Shown here: positions 11,567 to 23,800 of the stretch, in pieces
Position numbering within the stretch: position 1 is the first letter of the stretch
Layout of the letters: each line of letters starts with the position of its first letter
NCBI GenBank assembly: GCA_965644295.1
Contig: CBFFRP010000426.1
Span: 372,001-436,000, forward strand
Reading direction: 5' to 3'
Source: Paraphysomonas bandaiensis
Lineage: Eukaryota; Chrysophyceae
Length of the DNA stretch: 64,000 nucleotides
Notes under the pieces: model-generated
Told to the model about the DNA's origin: nothing
What the model saw: the letters and a program-made list of their open reading frames with translations, nothing else
The model's database searches: none
Translations under genes and position numbers: made by a program

Positions 11567-12208
11567 TGTATGTATGTATGTATATATATATGTATATATA
11601 CGTCTATCAACTGACTGTTTCAATGGTTGATTATCAACTGCTTGGGATAGTCATTACTGACATGTCATTGAATGATTTCAATCCCCCAATTACTTAATAA
11701 TCAAGTAGATTACAGCATTATCACTATATATAGTAGTATAACCTTATCACTCTATCTGTACGCATATATTCATACATTAACTTCTCATACTAAACTCTCT
11801 GTATATATATATATAACTGACATCCATACCGGAAAAGAGTTGCTGTGTGTTAGAAAATGAAGTCGTTAAGTATCAAGATTTCGAATTTCTTGTTTTTTTT
11901 TTCAAGTCCACAACTTCGTACTCTGCTGTACAGTACCATCCCCTCATACAGCAGTATAGTATACGTATAGTAGATGTCGTCGTACACAGAGTGTATGCCG
12001 TATGGTAAAGTGGAGTAGGTTCACTCATAGCTATTCAACTTACTTATATATATAACCAAGTAACACTTATCATAACTACACCCACAGGCTAGTTTCACGC
12101 CTTATTCATGTAAGTACATAACTAATTCTTATTCTTTTTTGTTTTCTATCTTATCATATATACAAACAGAGCTTCTTAACGCTTACTTCAAGCCTTAATT
12201 TTAAAAAG
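11567..12208. promoter_or_regulatory. Shared divergent promoter region (LRR / EB1)
   Basis: This 642-bp region lies between the divergent LRR and EB1 starts. It holds TATG/TATA tracts (11568-11602 and 11803-11814), next to the LRR start, and a short T-run at 11891. No ORF worth reporting is seen. Its role as a bidirectional promoter is inferred only from position. Confidence 0.45.
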
Positions 12209-13396
12209 ATGTCAAATATCGGTATGATGGACGGGGCTTTCTTTGTGGGTAGAAAGGAAATAGTTGATTGGATTAATCAAACTTTACAAATAAATATTTC
12301 TAAAGTTGAACAGACATGTAGTGGTGCGATAGCTTGTCAGCTTCTTGATGTTATGTATCCAGGTTTGAATCTTACTGATGACTATACGGCCTGTGTCATA
12401 TATATACACAGATAAAGTTCCGATGCATAAAGTTAATTGGGGTGCGAAACAAGAGTTTGAATACATTCAGAACTACAAAGTTCTTCAAACATGCTTTACG
12501 AAGCTTCACATTGATAGGGTATCTATTGCTCTACTAGTTACTCTCTTCTCTAACGTATGAAATGTCAGCATGTGGATGTGGACAGATTAATTAAAGGGGT
12601 AATGACATTATATTCTCTGCAATTTATATCTTAAAGGTGGCCTATAGCGGTATCAAGACAACTTGGAGTTTATGCAATGGTTTAAGAGGTTCTTTGAGCT
12701 CAGCGTGCAAGATATAGGAGTATGTGATGCGATATACCGCTTTATGTAATGACTTGTGTTGCATGGAAATTAGGACTATGATGCACCAGGAAGGCGTGCT
12801 CGTGGAAAAGGTATTAATTTTGTATGTATTTCTGTAGTTTTAAACCAATGGTATATGAAGGTGGTGCCCAGTACAACTCCTCCAGCTTAGGTCGGGCCAC
12901 TGGGGGATCATCTGCTGGTGAAAAGTCACGAGGACGCATTGCTGCTCCTCCCGCTCGACCTAACCCCACTAAACCCCCTGTTGGTGAAAAGAAAGCAAAA
13001 CTTGCGACGAGCTCGTCAGCTCCTTCTACTGCTCGTGATATACCAGCGCAACCTACAGAGAGTGCTGTTGTTGTGGACACTGCATCCCAGGAAGAAATTG
13101 CAAGACTTACCAGTGAGGTCGAGAGACTGTCCGCTGCACAAGAGGATATGCAGGCGGAGATGACTGGTGTCGAAAAGGAGCGTGACTTCTACTTTGAGAA
13201 GTTACGGGAAATCGAGATGCTTCTACAGGATTTAGAGGAGAAGGGCGAGGGCACTGAACTCACTGGAAAGATATTTGACATTCTCTACGCTACTGCGGAA
13301 GGATTCCAGCCGGCGGATGATGTAGTGGAGCCTGAAGGGGTGGAAAATATGGAGATACCTGAGCCCGCACAAGAGGGGGCCGAGGAGACATATTAG
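12209..13396 (+). CDS. EB1: EB1-family microtubule plus-end-tracking protein
   Basis: Exons 12209-12362, 12412-12518, 12569-12598, 12648-12704, 12774-12810 and 12861-13396 (921 nt, 306 aa). The N-terminal calponin-homology domain (about 10-125) is diagnostic, with MDGAFFVGRKEIVDWINQ, KVPMHKVNW and DNLEFMQWFKRFF. A Ser/Gly/Lys/Pro-rich linker follows, then a coiled-coil EBH region (LTSEVERLSAAQEDM, FYFEKLREIEMLLQ). The protein ends in EETY, the acidic aromatic tail that in EB1 proteins recruits CAP-Gly partners. It should bind growing microtubule ends and control spindle and flagellar microtubules. The length is close to the family norm. The first intron uses a GTTTGA donor, and the fifth ends in ATGAAG. 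Confidence 0.95.
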
Positions 13397-14994
13397 TTTT
13401 AACCAGACAGTAGAGTATAGTACTCAGCTGGATTATGCTGCACTTTGTCAGACAGCTTTCAGCTAGACGCAGTTCTGTAGGGTATCACTTTGTGTTTGAT
13501 TTAAAGCTGTAATATTGCTGATGTGAAAAGCACTGAAGCAAGTTATACGGTTTAAATATGTCTTTTTAATGAATGACTTCAGAGTCGCCTCAGTATTTAA
13601 TATATATGCATGGATTTACTTATTGCATAAGTCGGCAGTACTGGTGTAGTAGAACGATAGTATTTCTTACTGAGAAAGTGGGCCAGGATAGCTTGACCGT
13701 TTTTCTATTTTCTATGTACCAAAGCATGCCTCGATTCGACTTTGTTGAAAAGAAATATGAGGAGAGAGATTTTCGAGATCACACACACATGACAAGCGTA
13801 AAAAGATGAAAGAGAAATTTGAAGAATCGTTTTGAATGTCATTGATAATTGATAATGTCAGCTGTATGTCTTCCTGTTGATTTATTCTACGCTTCGTCGA
13901 TATTTAGTAACTTTTTGTGATTTTGTATTCATTCTAATTTCATCCTCTATTGATTCCAGTCCCATGCATAGTATTTTTGTAACATATAATTATTAAAATT
14001 TACCTCCTCATTATGTATATAAAAAGACTAAAAGTACTTTTTTAGTGCACTTTTAGTGAATTTGATAGTATAGTAGTACAGTTCACATATAGCAATTATG
14101 TTGATCCAATACATGCTACTTACAACTTTGATATATTGCTATTACTTTTATACGTGTTGACTGTACTAATCGTGTAGCTTGACCTCACAGTAACACTTGC
14201 GACTGCTACCAAAGTCATACTAAAATCTTGTATATACACACACACACGATGTAAATTGGGATTAACTCAAAACTTGTCACTATAATACACTCAATAATAG
14301 CATAATTGAGGCATGCGGCAAGATAGTCAATAATATTCCGTAAATTGCTGCCTTGCTTTATGAGGATGGTGTCATGACCCTATCTAACCACTAGAAGAAT
14401 ACACAGTGCTTCATTAGTTCTTTCTTAATTGCGGAATTGTGGTTATGATATCAAATCGAAGACAGCATGAGGTTTGTCCACGTGTGTAAACACTCGTTTA
14501 TTCTATTTAGTTATGCTAATATTTCAATATGATTGATGTTCATTCGGAATCCTTTTAATGAATATGATATCTACTTGATACCTACTGCTGTCACTGTACC
14601 GTGTACCGGTGTACAGCGTATAGGTGTCTGCCTATACTTCTTCAGAGACAACCTCACTACAAAAATATTTTAGTGTGAAGTAATTTTACAAAGCGTCTGC
14701 TATATAAGAAAAATACTGCAAGACAAATATATGTAAAATAATTTTCGTAAAAATAGAAAATATCCTTTAGAGAATACCACAGAATACCGAATATGGCCTA
14801 CAGTGAGACTGAAAACATATGGGCTTGTGTGTGGCCAGCCAGTCTATATGTACATATGTATACGCACCAGCATATGGTACTGTATGTACGAATAGACGGT
14901 ACGGATAGATCAATTGGACAGAGTGCAGTAGTAACACCTGTTCTCAATTGATTCCATACCAATAGAGGAGGTTTCTCTGTATACCTTTACTTCA
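13397..14994. other. Intergenic, no supported gene
   Basis: About 1.6 kb of AT-rich sequence between two plus-strand genes. A 78-codon ORF at 13573-13809 has no recognisable domain. Closer to the downstream start there are GTAC/TGTA-rich words (14840-14905) of the kind seen before other genes in this window. Confidence 0.5.
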
Positions 14995-16068
14995 ATGTCT
15001 GTATCTATTAGTGTGGTAGATTCATGGCAGAATCTGTTTATTCAGAGGGCTCCTGTAGATGTTGTATTGTCCAAGTTAAGAACTATATCACACTGGCCTG
15101 AATGGACGGCCCAAGAGATATTTATCAATCATGTGGTGAAGTTCGAGGCATATCCACCTCCATGTGGATGGTTGAAGACCCTTGTAAAAGGTATCATTAA
15201 GGATGTTGAGGATTCTGCCGAAGAGCTTCATGATTCAGTGGCCGAACTTATGGTTAATGCAGCTTCTCAGCAGTCGGAAGAGCAAGAAGGGGCTGCTGTT
15301 TTCACGTTTCCTCCTAATCATGAAGCTGTTATATACACAAAAAAGATTCACAACCAAGTAGGGATGCGAATGTGGACGGCAGGACTCCATATGGCAGAAT
15401 TCTTGATAAAGAATCCTGAGGTTTGTGCAGGCCGTAGTATTCTAGAGTTGGGAGCTGGTACAGGATGTACTGGTGTAATCCTCGGCAAATCATTACTACC
15501 AAAAGAAGTAGTTATGACGGATTTTCATAAAGAAGTCTTGCATAACCTGCAACGAAACATTGATGAGAATCAGGCTGATGCATCACCTATGGAGTGCCAC
15601 AAACTGGACTGGTTTGAATGTACAGCTGGAGACTGTGCGCCGTTCCGAAATAGTTGTCCAGTAATACTTGCTGCTGATTGTACATACTCAGAAGATCTTT
15701 GTGACCAGTTGTTAAGGACACTGACCCTTCTTCTTACCCCAACAGACGGCTCCATACAGGTGGATACAATATCACCGAACTCAGAATCACAGGAATCAAC
15801 AGGGTTTTGGATCCAGTATCTTATGGGTTTAAAAGACGAATCGACTGCTTTGTGTAATAAAAGTTTTGCAATAGTGTCACAAACGATTCGAAATGTAGAA
15901 ACTTACGAATATTTTAAGAATATATTAGACAGCATCGCTGCCTCAGGGGTGTTGCAATATGAAGATATTACAGAATGGGCGATGGGCACTACTCCATCAT
16001 CGGAACAATATTTCTACTATGAAGGAAGAGATGCTGTCAGGCTGTATTATATATTTTCAAATCAGTAA
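14995..16068 (+). CDS. Seven-beta-strand protein methyltransferase, EEF2KMT/FAM86-like
   Basis: Single-exon gene, 357 aa, starting MSVSISVVDSW. The N-terminal ~110 residues include an 'EELHDSVAELMVN' helix resembling the FAM86 domain of EEF2KMT. The catalytic fold follows: the entry Trp motif GMRMWTAGLHMAEF, motif I ILELGAGTGCTG (SAM binding), the acidic VMTDFHKEVL, VILAADCTYSEDL after strand 4, and a late QTIRNVETYEYF that fits the 'RN.ET' motif of family-16 methyltransferases. The known family trimethylates lysine on elongation factor 2. METTL22 or another family-16 member remains possible. The gene is cytosolic by inference, as no targeting signal is visible. Confidence 0.7.
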   Translation: MSVSISVVDSWQNLFIQRAPVDVVLSKLRTISHWPEWTAQEIFINHVVKFEAYPPPCGWLKTLVKGIIKDVEDSAEELHDSVAELMVNAASQQSEEQEGAAVFTFPPNHEAVIYTKKIHNQVGMRMWTAGLHMAEFLIKNPEVCAGRSILELGAGTGCTGVILGKSLLPKEVVMTDFHKEVLHNLQRNIDENQADASPMECHKLDWFECTAGDCAPFRNSCPVILAADCTYSEDLCDQLLRTLTLLLTPTDGSIQVDTISPNSESQESTGFWIQYLMGLKDESTALCNKSFAIVSQTIRNVETYEYFKNILDSIAASGVLQYEDITEWAMGTTPSSEQYFYYEGRDAVRLYYIFSNQ

Positions 16069-16579
16069 GTTGGGTTTGTAAATAATTTAGAGCAACCTTT
16101 CCTATTCCAGCGTAATCATTTATTTGTTTCCCGCAGTTCGGTATATGTTTAGTCTGATGTCGGATAAGCAATATGACTAGTCGATGGTGGCATAAGAATT
16201 AAAATTATACGAACAAGCATTGAATTCGTACTTCATAAGCATTCACGTGACATGTCTCTATACTCAAAAATGGGTGTATTTCTTTTCTTTATTCGAACAT
16301 TGCATTAAAATTGTAATAACGAAATTTATATAAGGATTATTATTGTATGTATAGGTGTATAGGCTAACAAAATTTTCTATATTTAAAACGAGTTTTTTAT
16401 TCTATGGTAAACAGCAAACAAGATTTTGTAGTGCATTACAATACAAACGGCGTAGTCAATAGCATATGGTCAATTAAAATATACTGATACGAGTGAAGTA
16501 AAAGAATAATTAATCAAGCTATACCTAGATGGGGTAGTTGTAGCGGTGAAAATGACATTCTTTTATCAATAGAAATAGA
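16069..16579. other. Intergenic between convergent genes
   Basis: This 511-bp region holds the 3' ends of the methyltransferase (+) and the unknown gene (-). No other feature is seen. Confidence 0.5.
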
Positions 16580-17434
16580 TCAATGATCTAAATCAGCAGC
16601 CTCTGTCCCGTTCATATCATCTGAATCTGTGTCTTGTTGTAACCTCTCATCATCGTCTGAGGGAAACACTGTAACGTTGCGAATAGGTATTGACATCGAA
16701 CTTGCACTTTTCTGTTCTTCCTTGCTCTTTTCTTCTACGATCTTATCCTGGATGCAATCATCGGGTTCATATTGATTTATCATAGGCGCTATCTGACTGC
16801 TCGACCTTCTGCGTATAACGTTGATCAAATTACCCAACTGTGATTGGGCTCGGGATAGTGATGGAAGCTTCAGAAGTGACGGCTTCGATATGGACGGCAG
16901 CTTCAACAGTGTCGGTTTGATATCAGGCTTGTCTAGTTCAATTTTGCTTTCCATACGATTTAATAAATTTTTCGCACTGACAGAAGAGTTAAGTCTAGGT
17001 AAACTTGACCGGCGAATTCCAGTGATAGCGGCAAACTTTAACGCTGCTTTGCGAGCCATAGCATGAGTCTTAATCTGATAGCACCACGAGTCACGTTGTG
17101 ACAAGGGCGGCGGTTTCAAACTGCAGCTTTCTATAACAACTGAAACCGTGTATTCCCGAGATATAAATTTAACAGGTGTATATAAATTGACGTAAGCCAA
17201 CAGATTCAATACTTCTCTGTCTGATATCTTTCTACCGCCTCGAGACAGTAGCCATTCTTTCAGCTCAATTACATCTGGGTGAGGATACACACTCTCCTCA
17301 TATAATCTTTCCAAGAAGTCACTTTCAAATGTTGGGTCTGCATCTGTTTGTAACAAATCTGAAATTGACACCAGTGTCTTGTATAATAATTTCGTATTTA
17401 CTTTTCTATCAGTGAGATATTTAGGTCGCGGCAT
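16580..17434 (-). CDS. Hypothetical protein (284 aa)
   Basis: Single exon beginning at the ATG of MPRPKYLTDRKV. The upstream in-frame TTG is not taken as a start. The first ~130 residues look like a compact, mostly helical domain (KLLYKTLVSISDLLQ, DFLERLYEESVYPHPDVIELKEWL, REVLNLLAYVNLYTP). A basic, Ser/Leu-rich middle has short repeated 'LLKLPSLS' motifs near 175-200. The end is acidic (SDDDERLQQDTDSDD). No membrane segment or signal peptide is present. I do not recognise the family. The continuous ORF and non-random composition support a real gene. Confidence 0.65.
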   Translation of the reverse strand: MPRPKYLTDRKVNTKLLYKTLVSISDLLQTDADPTFESDFLERLYEESVYPHPDVIELKEWLLSRGGRKISDREVLNLLAYVNLYTPVKFISREYTVSVVIESCSLKPPPLSQRDSWCYQIKTHAMARKAALKFAAITGIRRSSLPRLNSSVSAKNLLNRMESKIELDKPDIKPTLLKLPSISKPSLLKLPSLSRAQSQLGNLINVIRRRSSSQIAPMINQYEPDDCIQDKIVEEKSKEEQKSASSMSIPIRNVTVFPSDDDERLQQDTDSDDMNGTEAADLDH

Positions 17435-17732
17435 AAAGATCAATTCAATATGAGTTAGAATAACACAAACGTGACATTCATAGCTAGGAAATTAACCCTT
17501 GAATTACGCTTCTTTAATGGTTCTTAAAATTTAACTGGTTATGATTATGGTGTCCAGTAGCGGTGGATAGAAGATCTGAACTTCTTGTTTACATCAATCA
17601 CCATAGCAAATCAAAAGACTCCATATAGTATAGAAGGTATATAATTGGATAAGTATTTTCCACCCCTACTACCAAATTTAGGTTTCTATGTAGCTGGTAT
17701 ATAGTACTGTGAAATACAATGTAAATACAACT

Positions 17733-17912
17733 ATGTATGTATGTGTATGTATGTATGTATGTATGTATGTATGTATGTATGTATGTATGTATGTATGTAT
17801 GTATGTATGTATGTATGTATGTATGTATGTATGTATGTATGTATGTATGTATGTATGTATGTATGTATGTATGTATGTATGTATGTATGTATGTATGTAT
17901 GTATGTATGTAC
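17733..17912. repeat. (TGTA)n microsatellite upstream of HECT gene
   Basis: An uninterrupted tetranucleotide tract of about 40 units after one irregular 'gtgtatg' at the left end. It creates overlapping false ORFs of poly(MYVC) and poly(YIHT) type on both strands. It lies about 180 bp upstream of the HECT-ligase ATG. The surrounding 17435-18090 is otherwise intergenic, between the divergent unknown gene and the HECT gene. Confidence 0.98.
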
Positions 17913-18090
17913 CTATGCAGATCTTGTTCCTCATATGTGCTCTTGGTCTTCTAAGAATCATCTATAGTAGGGTTACTCCAAGTGTGTGTCATACTCAACG
18001 AGGACACTAAGAGGCTTCTAATATTAACATCATCTATACAGTTATATATATTGAGGATGATTAATTAACGTTATCTACTGTATACATAAC

Positions 18091-21000
18091 ATGTTCGCAT
18101 CAGATAAAGAACTTCGTAAAGCCCCTATATCTAAATCACGTGGACGTCATACACGACACACTGTATCAGATACAGATAACAACAACAGTAAAGATAATAT
18201 AATTGAACGAACTAAAAAAGAACGTATTGAAAGACAAATTCATCGTGAATATAATCATAATGCAACTATTATACAAGCATATTGGAGAGGTTATCATACA
18301 TTACAATTATTGATTCAATCATTAAGAAATGATTATGATAAGAAATTAAATGATATTGAAAATATTTCTAATGTTTTAATGAAATCAAAAGGAATTGTTC
18401 TTGTACCTCCACTACAAATATGTATTGACCTTTGTAAGAAATTAACATTTGGAAAATTTCGTTCTCAGGTTCGCGAAATTCATGAAAAAAAACATAATAT
18501 AATGTAACTATGCGGATATGCAGGATGCCAGTCGCGTTCAACGTCTATCTAAGTATGTTCTCTCGGTCGGCCTCCAAGAGTTGGATACCGACAAAAACAT
18601 AGCTGCAGCACTTTGCCAAAATGAGCACTTACTACTAAAAATTGTTACTTATATGCGTGAAACCCTACGGTCTTCCCTGTGCCGTATGCCATGTGTTCGA
18701 CTGGATGAAGTTGTGCAACATATACTACCATGCATATCTCTGCTTTGCGGTCTCGGGGCTCCGTTTAAGATGCGGTATGCCCCTAGCATCCATTCGTCAT
18801 TTCAACGCATTCGCAGTGTACTAGTGGATTCTGGTGGGTGGTTTGATCGACATGGGATGCAATTGTATCATCTCGTCCATGTTATTCTTTCTGAGCGCAC
18901 TTTGCAGCTTTACATGTCGGACAACATTGATGAAAATGATACATCCAGAGGACTTATCACCAGTTGTCGTCCTCCACGTCCTCCGGAAGGGTGTTTAGGA
19001 GATGTTCTTTTGGATATATGTTACTCTACTCTGGATATCGATGAGGATAAAAGGTCCATACGAGAAGCTGTATTTGCACGTGAAATTTTATCAATACCTA
19101 TGCTGACTAGCATCCTTTCTGCGGTTTCCATGGAGCGGGTTATGGCTTGCTCGTCAACTGTGGATATCATTACTCGAGTATTCAACGATTCCAGTCGACT
19201 AGCGCTGCCACCATCACCATCAGTAGTTTTTAAGAGTGGTCAATGGTTGCTGGGGAACCTTGCTTCTATAACCCCATTCCTTTCTTTAACTCCGCGTATG
19301 CAGTCAACTTCTGAGAAGGTATCTACCACGAAGTCTAGTGACAATCTATTATCTGACCCGCAGCTGTGTGGATTTATCCACCTCGTTTGTGCGCTATTAG
19401 TTCGGTACGACGTTCCAGGTGTATGGCAAGGCCGGTGTAGTGCTATATGGGCTCGTGAAGGTACAGTTTTAACGGCCTCTGCTGTGCCACGCGCTCTACA
19501 ACAGCAATTAGCGTGTTTGCTGGACGGTCCGACGCTAAGTCAGCTTTATCATCGGGTTATACGTCCATTTCCCCTCCCAATGGATCGTCCAATATCCACA
19601 AGTTGTCAATCTCCAAAAAGTTCGTCCTATCCAGTTGCATCAGATGATGTAGAAGTAAGAGAAGCTCTTAGTAGCTCAGGCCTTATAATGGCTCGACAAA
19701 CGCTCCAGGAACATAGGGATAACTCGAGCTTATGGTCTAGCAGTTCTAAATGGGCATCCAAACTAGTCTCATCTATGTCAGAAGCGTTTTCTTCTCTCAC
19801 AGGTGGCTCATCCAAGGTTCCAAGCACAACCCAAGCGGGTGTAGCTGCTTGCGACGCTCAATCTGATGCTACAAATGTGGGTTCTCTTAAGGACGAGGAC
19901 CCTTCTCCTTTTCCTCCTGCGGAGGAAGTAGTGATAGCTGTATGTCGTTTATGGAGCTTGATTTTACCCCACACGGCAACTCACGCACCTCCTGAGTCGG
20001 CCTGCTGGAAGGGAATGTCTACACTGTGTTTTTCTACCAGAGCGATAGGGAGGCTTTGGGCGTTTGCTTTGCAAATATGTCGTCGCAGCTCTTCTAAAGA
20101 TAATACAAGGCTAATACTGGCCTCTGTTGGTGACGAATTTGCTTTAGAGCGGGACTTGTACCCAGGAATGGCTGGCTGTACGTCTGTAATATTGTGTATT
20201 GTTGCACTACTGAAGATTAGTTGCATAACTCTTGATGACGCTGAGCTTTACAATCAAGGCGTAAGTTCTTCATTTAATCATTTATTTTTGTGTAATCTGC
20301 ATTCGATGTGTGTTTGTAGAGACCACTTCCATTGTGTCATCTGTTGCCTCTAGTACGTACACTAAACATGCTCTTATTTGAATGCATTGAAGGGAGCGAT
20401 GTACAATTGCTTTATGAGCTATCAGCAGTATCCTCTGGTGGACGGTCAACAGGAGGTGGAGCTAGTAGTAGTGACCCGCTTCAAGCAAAGGCTTTATCTG
20501 ATAAAGCGTTCGGCACAGCATTTCAAGTATCGTCACTGAGGTTTGGGGATGCCGTGTTACCTAACTATATGATGGTTAAATTATTTAGGTGCATTGTTTC
20601 CGTACTCTCCGACCTTCATACTAGGTTACCAGCTTGTTTTAAACTCCAATTGCACCTTTGTCACATGTCTCTGTAGATGGGCGAGGCGTCCGTTCAGTTT
20701 TGCCAAGCTATGGGAGATTTCTCGAGCTAACCGTAGTGCGGTAATATTAATGTAGAAAGTCTATTCTGGCTAATGCGAGCTATAGTTTTTGTCGGAGTTG
20801 AGACAGCAAACACCACTTGCACGTGCAATACTGAAGTACCAGCCTTGGGCAATAGATTTTCATCAGCGCATGAAAATTCTTAGAGAAATTCTGGATATGG
20901 AAAGGAGATCAATACAGGGGTCAGATGATATCAACAGCGGCCAAAGGTAGGTACCTTTTGCTGGGAAATGTGGAGAGCCGATGTTGCTTTCTAGGTCTCG

Positions 21001-22721
21001 AGGAACCATTGTACGTGTGAGGCGACAACGGCTACTTGCTGATGGTATGGACGCTCTAGGTATGGATATATAATGATTATAGCCATGCTATGGTTAGTTG
21101 TATTGTGCAGACCGTATAGGAAATGCCATAAAAGATCGAATAATTGTTCGCTATGTTAATGACTTTGGGGAAGACGAAGCAGGTCTGTAAATAACATAAA
21201 ATACTTGTTTTGAGAAAGCCTATCATCTTATTCATTAATGTAGGCATCGATGTTGGAGGACTTTTCAAAGATTTTTGGACGGATTTATCTGCTCGTGTTT
21301 TTGATCCTTCCTTCGGTCTTTTCGCGATGACATCTGATCAGGTCAGTTAGCAATCACTGCGCATTCGTGGGGTACATGACTTCTGTAATTCCCACAGCTG
21401 TTATATCCCAACCCCAACGCTATTGCACTGTATGATGAATCAGAGCTGGATTCCACGTATGAGTTTCTTGGAAGAATTCTTGGAAAGGTGTGACACAGTA
21501 GTCATATATATGTCCTCTTGGTACTACTCTTCGCTTTGTGGCGATGTTAGGGCAGTCAGAGTATTTATATGCTTCCAAGCCGTGATTTAATACGTACACA
21601 GGCTCTGTTCGAGAATATTACAGTGCAGCCACAGTTTGCTCATTTTTTCTTAGCATTTATGATGGGACGTTACAACTTCACTGGTTTAGTGAACGACCTG
21701 AGCTCACTGGATGCAGATTTATTCAAGAACCTGATGTTTCTCAAAACATACGAGGTAATATCTTCCCTCTTATGCCGTGTCGACGCTTCATGTGTAATAT
21801 TGCTGTGAAGGGTGATATCAGAGATCTTGGCTTAACTTTTTCTGTCACGGACGATGCATATGGATCACACAAAGAAGTGGAACTGTTTCCAGGTAACTAC
21901 ATCTGCGCTGGATGGTGGCGTATGTAGATATATTTCTTACCGTATTTCTTATTGTGTAGGAGGGTCGAAAGTAGAGGTCACATCACAGAACAGGTTCTCA
22001 AGATATATGGCCGCATTACTTGCGATGATATATTATTAATAGGCATCGTTATATAAATCTAACTGCGAAATATTATCTCCACGACCGCATATGTCGTCAG
22101 GCTCGTGCATTCTTCAGGTGTGTGTATTCCAACTGTATGTGGTTCATTCAATGTTCATTTTATACGTCATTTGTCAGTGGGCTGTATCGAATTGTTAGTC
22201 CAGAGCTGCTAGGCATGTTTTGTGCACCCGAGTTGCAGGTGATAACTACTTTTTATGCGGTGTTGTGTGTGATTGTAAATACAGGTGCTGATATCTGGAG
22301 CTACTGCGGAGATATCAGTTGCAGACCTCAAGGCTCATACACGTTATACGGCTGGTTATCACTCCATGGACCGCCATATTCAGCGGCTGTGGGCGGTTAT
22401 TGAATCTATGAGTGAAGCTGACAGAGCACTGTTGGTTAAATTCGTTACCTCCTGCGAGCGTCCTCCGTCATTGGGCTTTGGAGACCTCAATCCTCCGTTC
22501 ACCATTCAGGTGAAAATGTCGTGAAAAGTGTATTTTGTATAATGGTATGTTGTCCACTGATGTGTGGTGTGCAGCGCGTGGATGGTGGCGATGACACCAG
22601 GTTACCTACGGCGTCGACATGTTTCAACATCTTAAAGCTGCCTACGTATTCTAGCCAACAGGTGTTACGAGACAAATTACTCACCGCAATTAGATCGAAT
22701 TCTGGATTTGAGCTTTCTTGA
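18091..22721 (+). CDS. HECT E3 ubiquitin ligase, UBE3B/UBE3C (Hul5) type
   Basis: Sixteen exons: 18091-18468, 18524-20260, 20320-20624, 20677-20740, 20786-20946, 20995-21059, 21111-21182, 21244-21341, 21398-21487, 21602-21754, 21811-21892, 21960-21993, 22043-22117, 22178-22238, 22285-22509, 22575-22721 (3747 nt, 1248 aa). The N-terminus carries an IQ motif ([11 protein letters not shown]) as in UBE3B/UBE3C/Hul5. A long helical substrate-binding region follows. The C-terminal HECT domain includes [37 protein letters not shown] and [15 protein letters not shown]. The active-site loop is [14 protein letters not shown] with catalytic Cys1216, 33 residues from the end, and the protein ends GFELS. 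It should transfer ubiquitin from E2 to substrates; yeast Hul5 and human UBE3C assist the proteasome. Introns are crowded in the last third. One is 114 bp, the rest 45-67. Confidence 0.95.
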
Positions 22722-23156
22722 AGTACTTATATATGTATGATAGGATATAGTAGATGGTGACGTAAACGTATGCATTTTTAGGGAACTGTAACCAGCGTTA
22801 AAACTCATTAGTGGTGAAAAGAAGTATGTTTTAGGGTAAATGTGATATATGATATATAATTCATATCTAGAATCACATATAGAAGGTGACTTCGGATTGG
22901 AAACTTGTTCTTGAATAATATCTACCTTAAATACAATTGTTGAAACAAGAGGATTTATACGTCTCTTGTGTACATGATAACGGCTATAGTGCCCGCATGA
23001 CCTTATCTCTACAATAGTGAATGTATTATCATTAGCAATAGGTGTGGCTATAAGAGTCAGAACGTCAGAACTAATATAGCAAAACAATTTGACTACTATT
23101 CTGCGCTACGAAAGCTTCTTGTGCGTCACCGCAAACACCAAGGTGCAACCACTTTC

Positions 23157-23440
23157 AAAGCAAACGAAGAAAGGAGAATGTTGATATACCTGACATCTGC
23201 TAACTTCAGGATAATTGGTTCTTAAGGTAAACATCCCGGATGCTTGACTTCAGTAGGCAGCCCAATACCCCGAACACCCTTGGGGTGAGTCCATGAGCCC
23301 ATTCCCAGATGCCTGTATATTCGTCAAGGCGTCAAGGCCCAAAGACGTCTACACAGGTAACACTTATTAGAGCTCCTAAGTTGTACCACACAAAAATTAG
23401 GCTATGAGTGGGGAGAGAACGTTGTGCAGCTATATATTGC
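23157..23440 (-). repeat. Dispersed repeat R1, copy C
   Basis: The reverse complement follows copy B (1430-1692) from the 'cactcatag' end to 'ttcgtttgcttt', and weaker similarity continues to about 23440 ('atatatag..cac..gttct'). Substitutions and small indels occur throughout, so this is an old insertion. It lies 3' of the HECT gene. Confidence 0.85.
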
Positions 23441-23529
23441 AAAGCCGAGCTTTCGCTCCAATGAAAGCCGGTATTTTATTCGGGGATGACAATTGGGGAT
23501 TTTAAAGTATTTGTATTCTTGCCGTATAT

Positions 23530-23800
23530 GTACATGACGTCGGTAATATAGTTGTATCTACTAAATTTAACTGACGTTCCTACTAATTTAGAAAGTACTA
23601 TATGTTCCTACTAAATTTTGCGGACGTCCCTATTACATTAAATATGACAGAAGAGACTGCTAAATTTTTCTGACATTTCTAATTCCTACTAAGTTCAGAA
23701 TTTTATTCGATTCTACTAAGTATATGGCTTGACTGCTATTTTTAGTTTAGTGGGAACTAATGGAACTTTTTAGCTTAAGTAGGAACAAATGGAAAATTTA
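23530..23800. repeat. Degenerate array of a 'ttcctactaaattt' motif
   Basis: Variants of 'ttcctactaa(a/g)tt' followed by 'tgacgt/ggacgt/tgacat' recur at irregular 25-45 bp spacing (about 23555-23700). The motif then appears inverted ('gtgggaacta', 'taagtaggaac', 'tagaagtagg', about 23745-23812). The block can fold back on itself. Origin is unknown; it may be a decayed foldback or satellite-like element. Confidence 0.6.

Noticed and set aside
17709-18010. Poly(MYVC)/(YIHT) ORFs
   Set aside because: They are products of an uninterrupted tetranucleotide microsatellite, open in several frames on both strands.
21488-21601. Extra exon inside the 114-bp HECT intron (a possible 63-bp intron ending at 21550, then an ORF start)
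   Set aside because: The HECT domain is continuous from EFLGRILGK to ALFEN without it; an inserted exon would disrupt a conserved segment.
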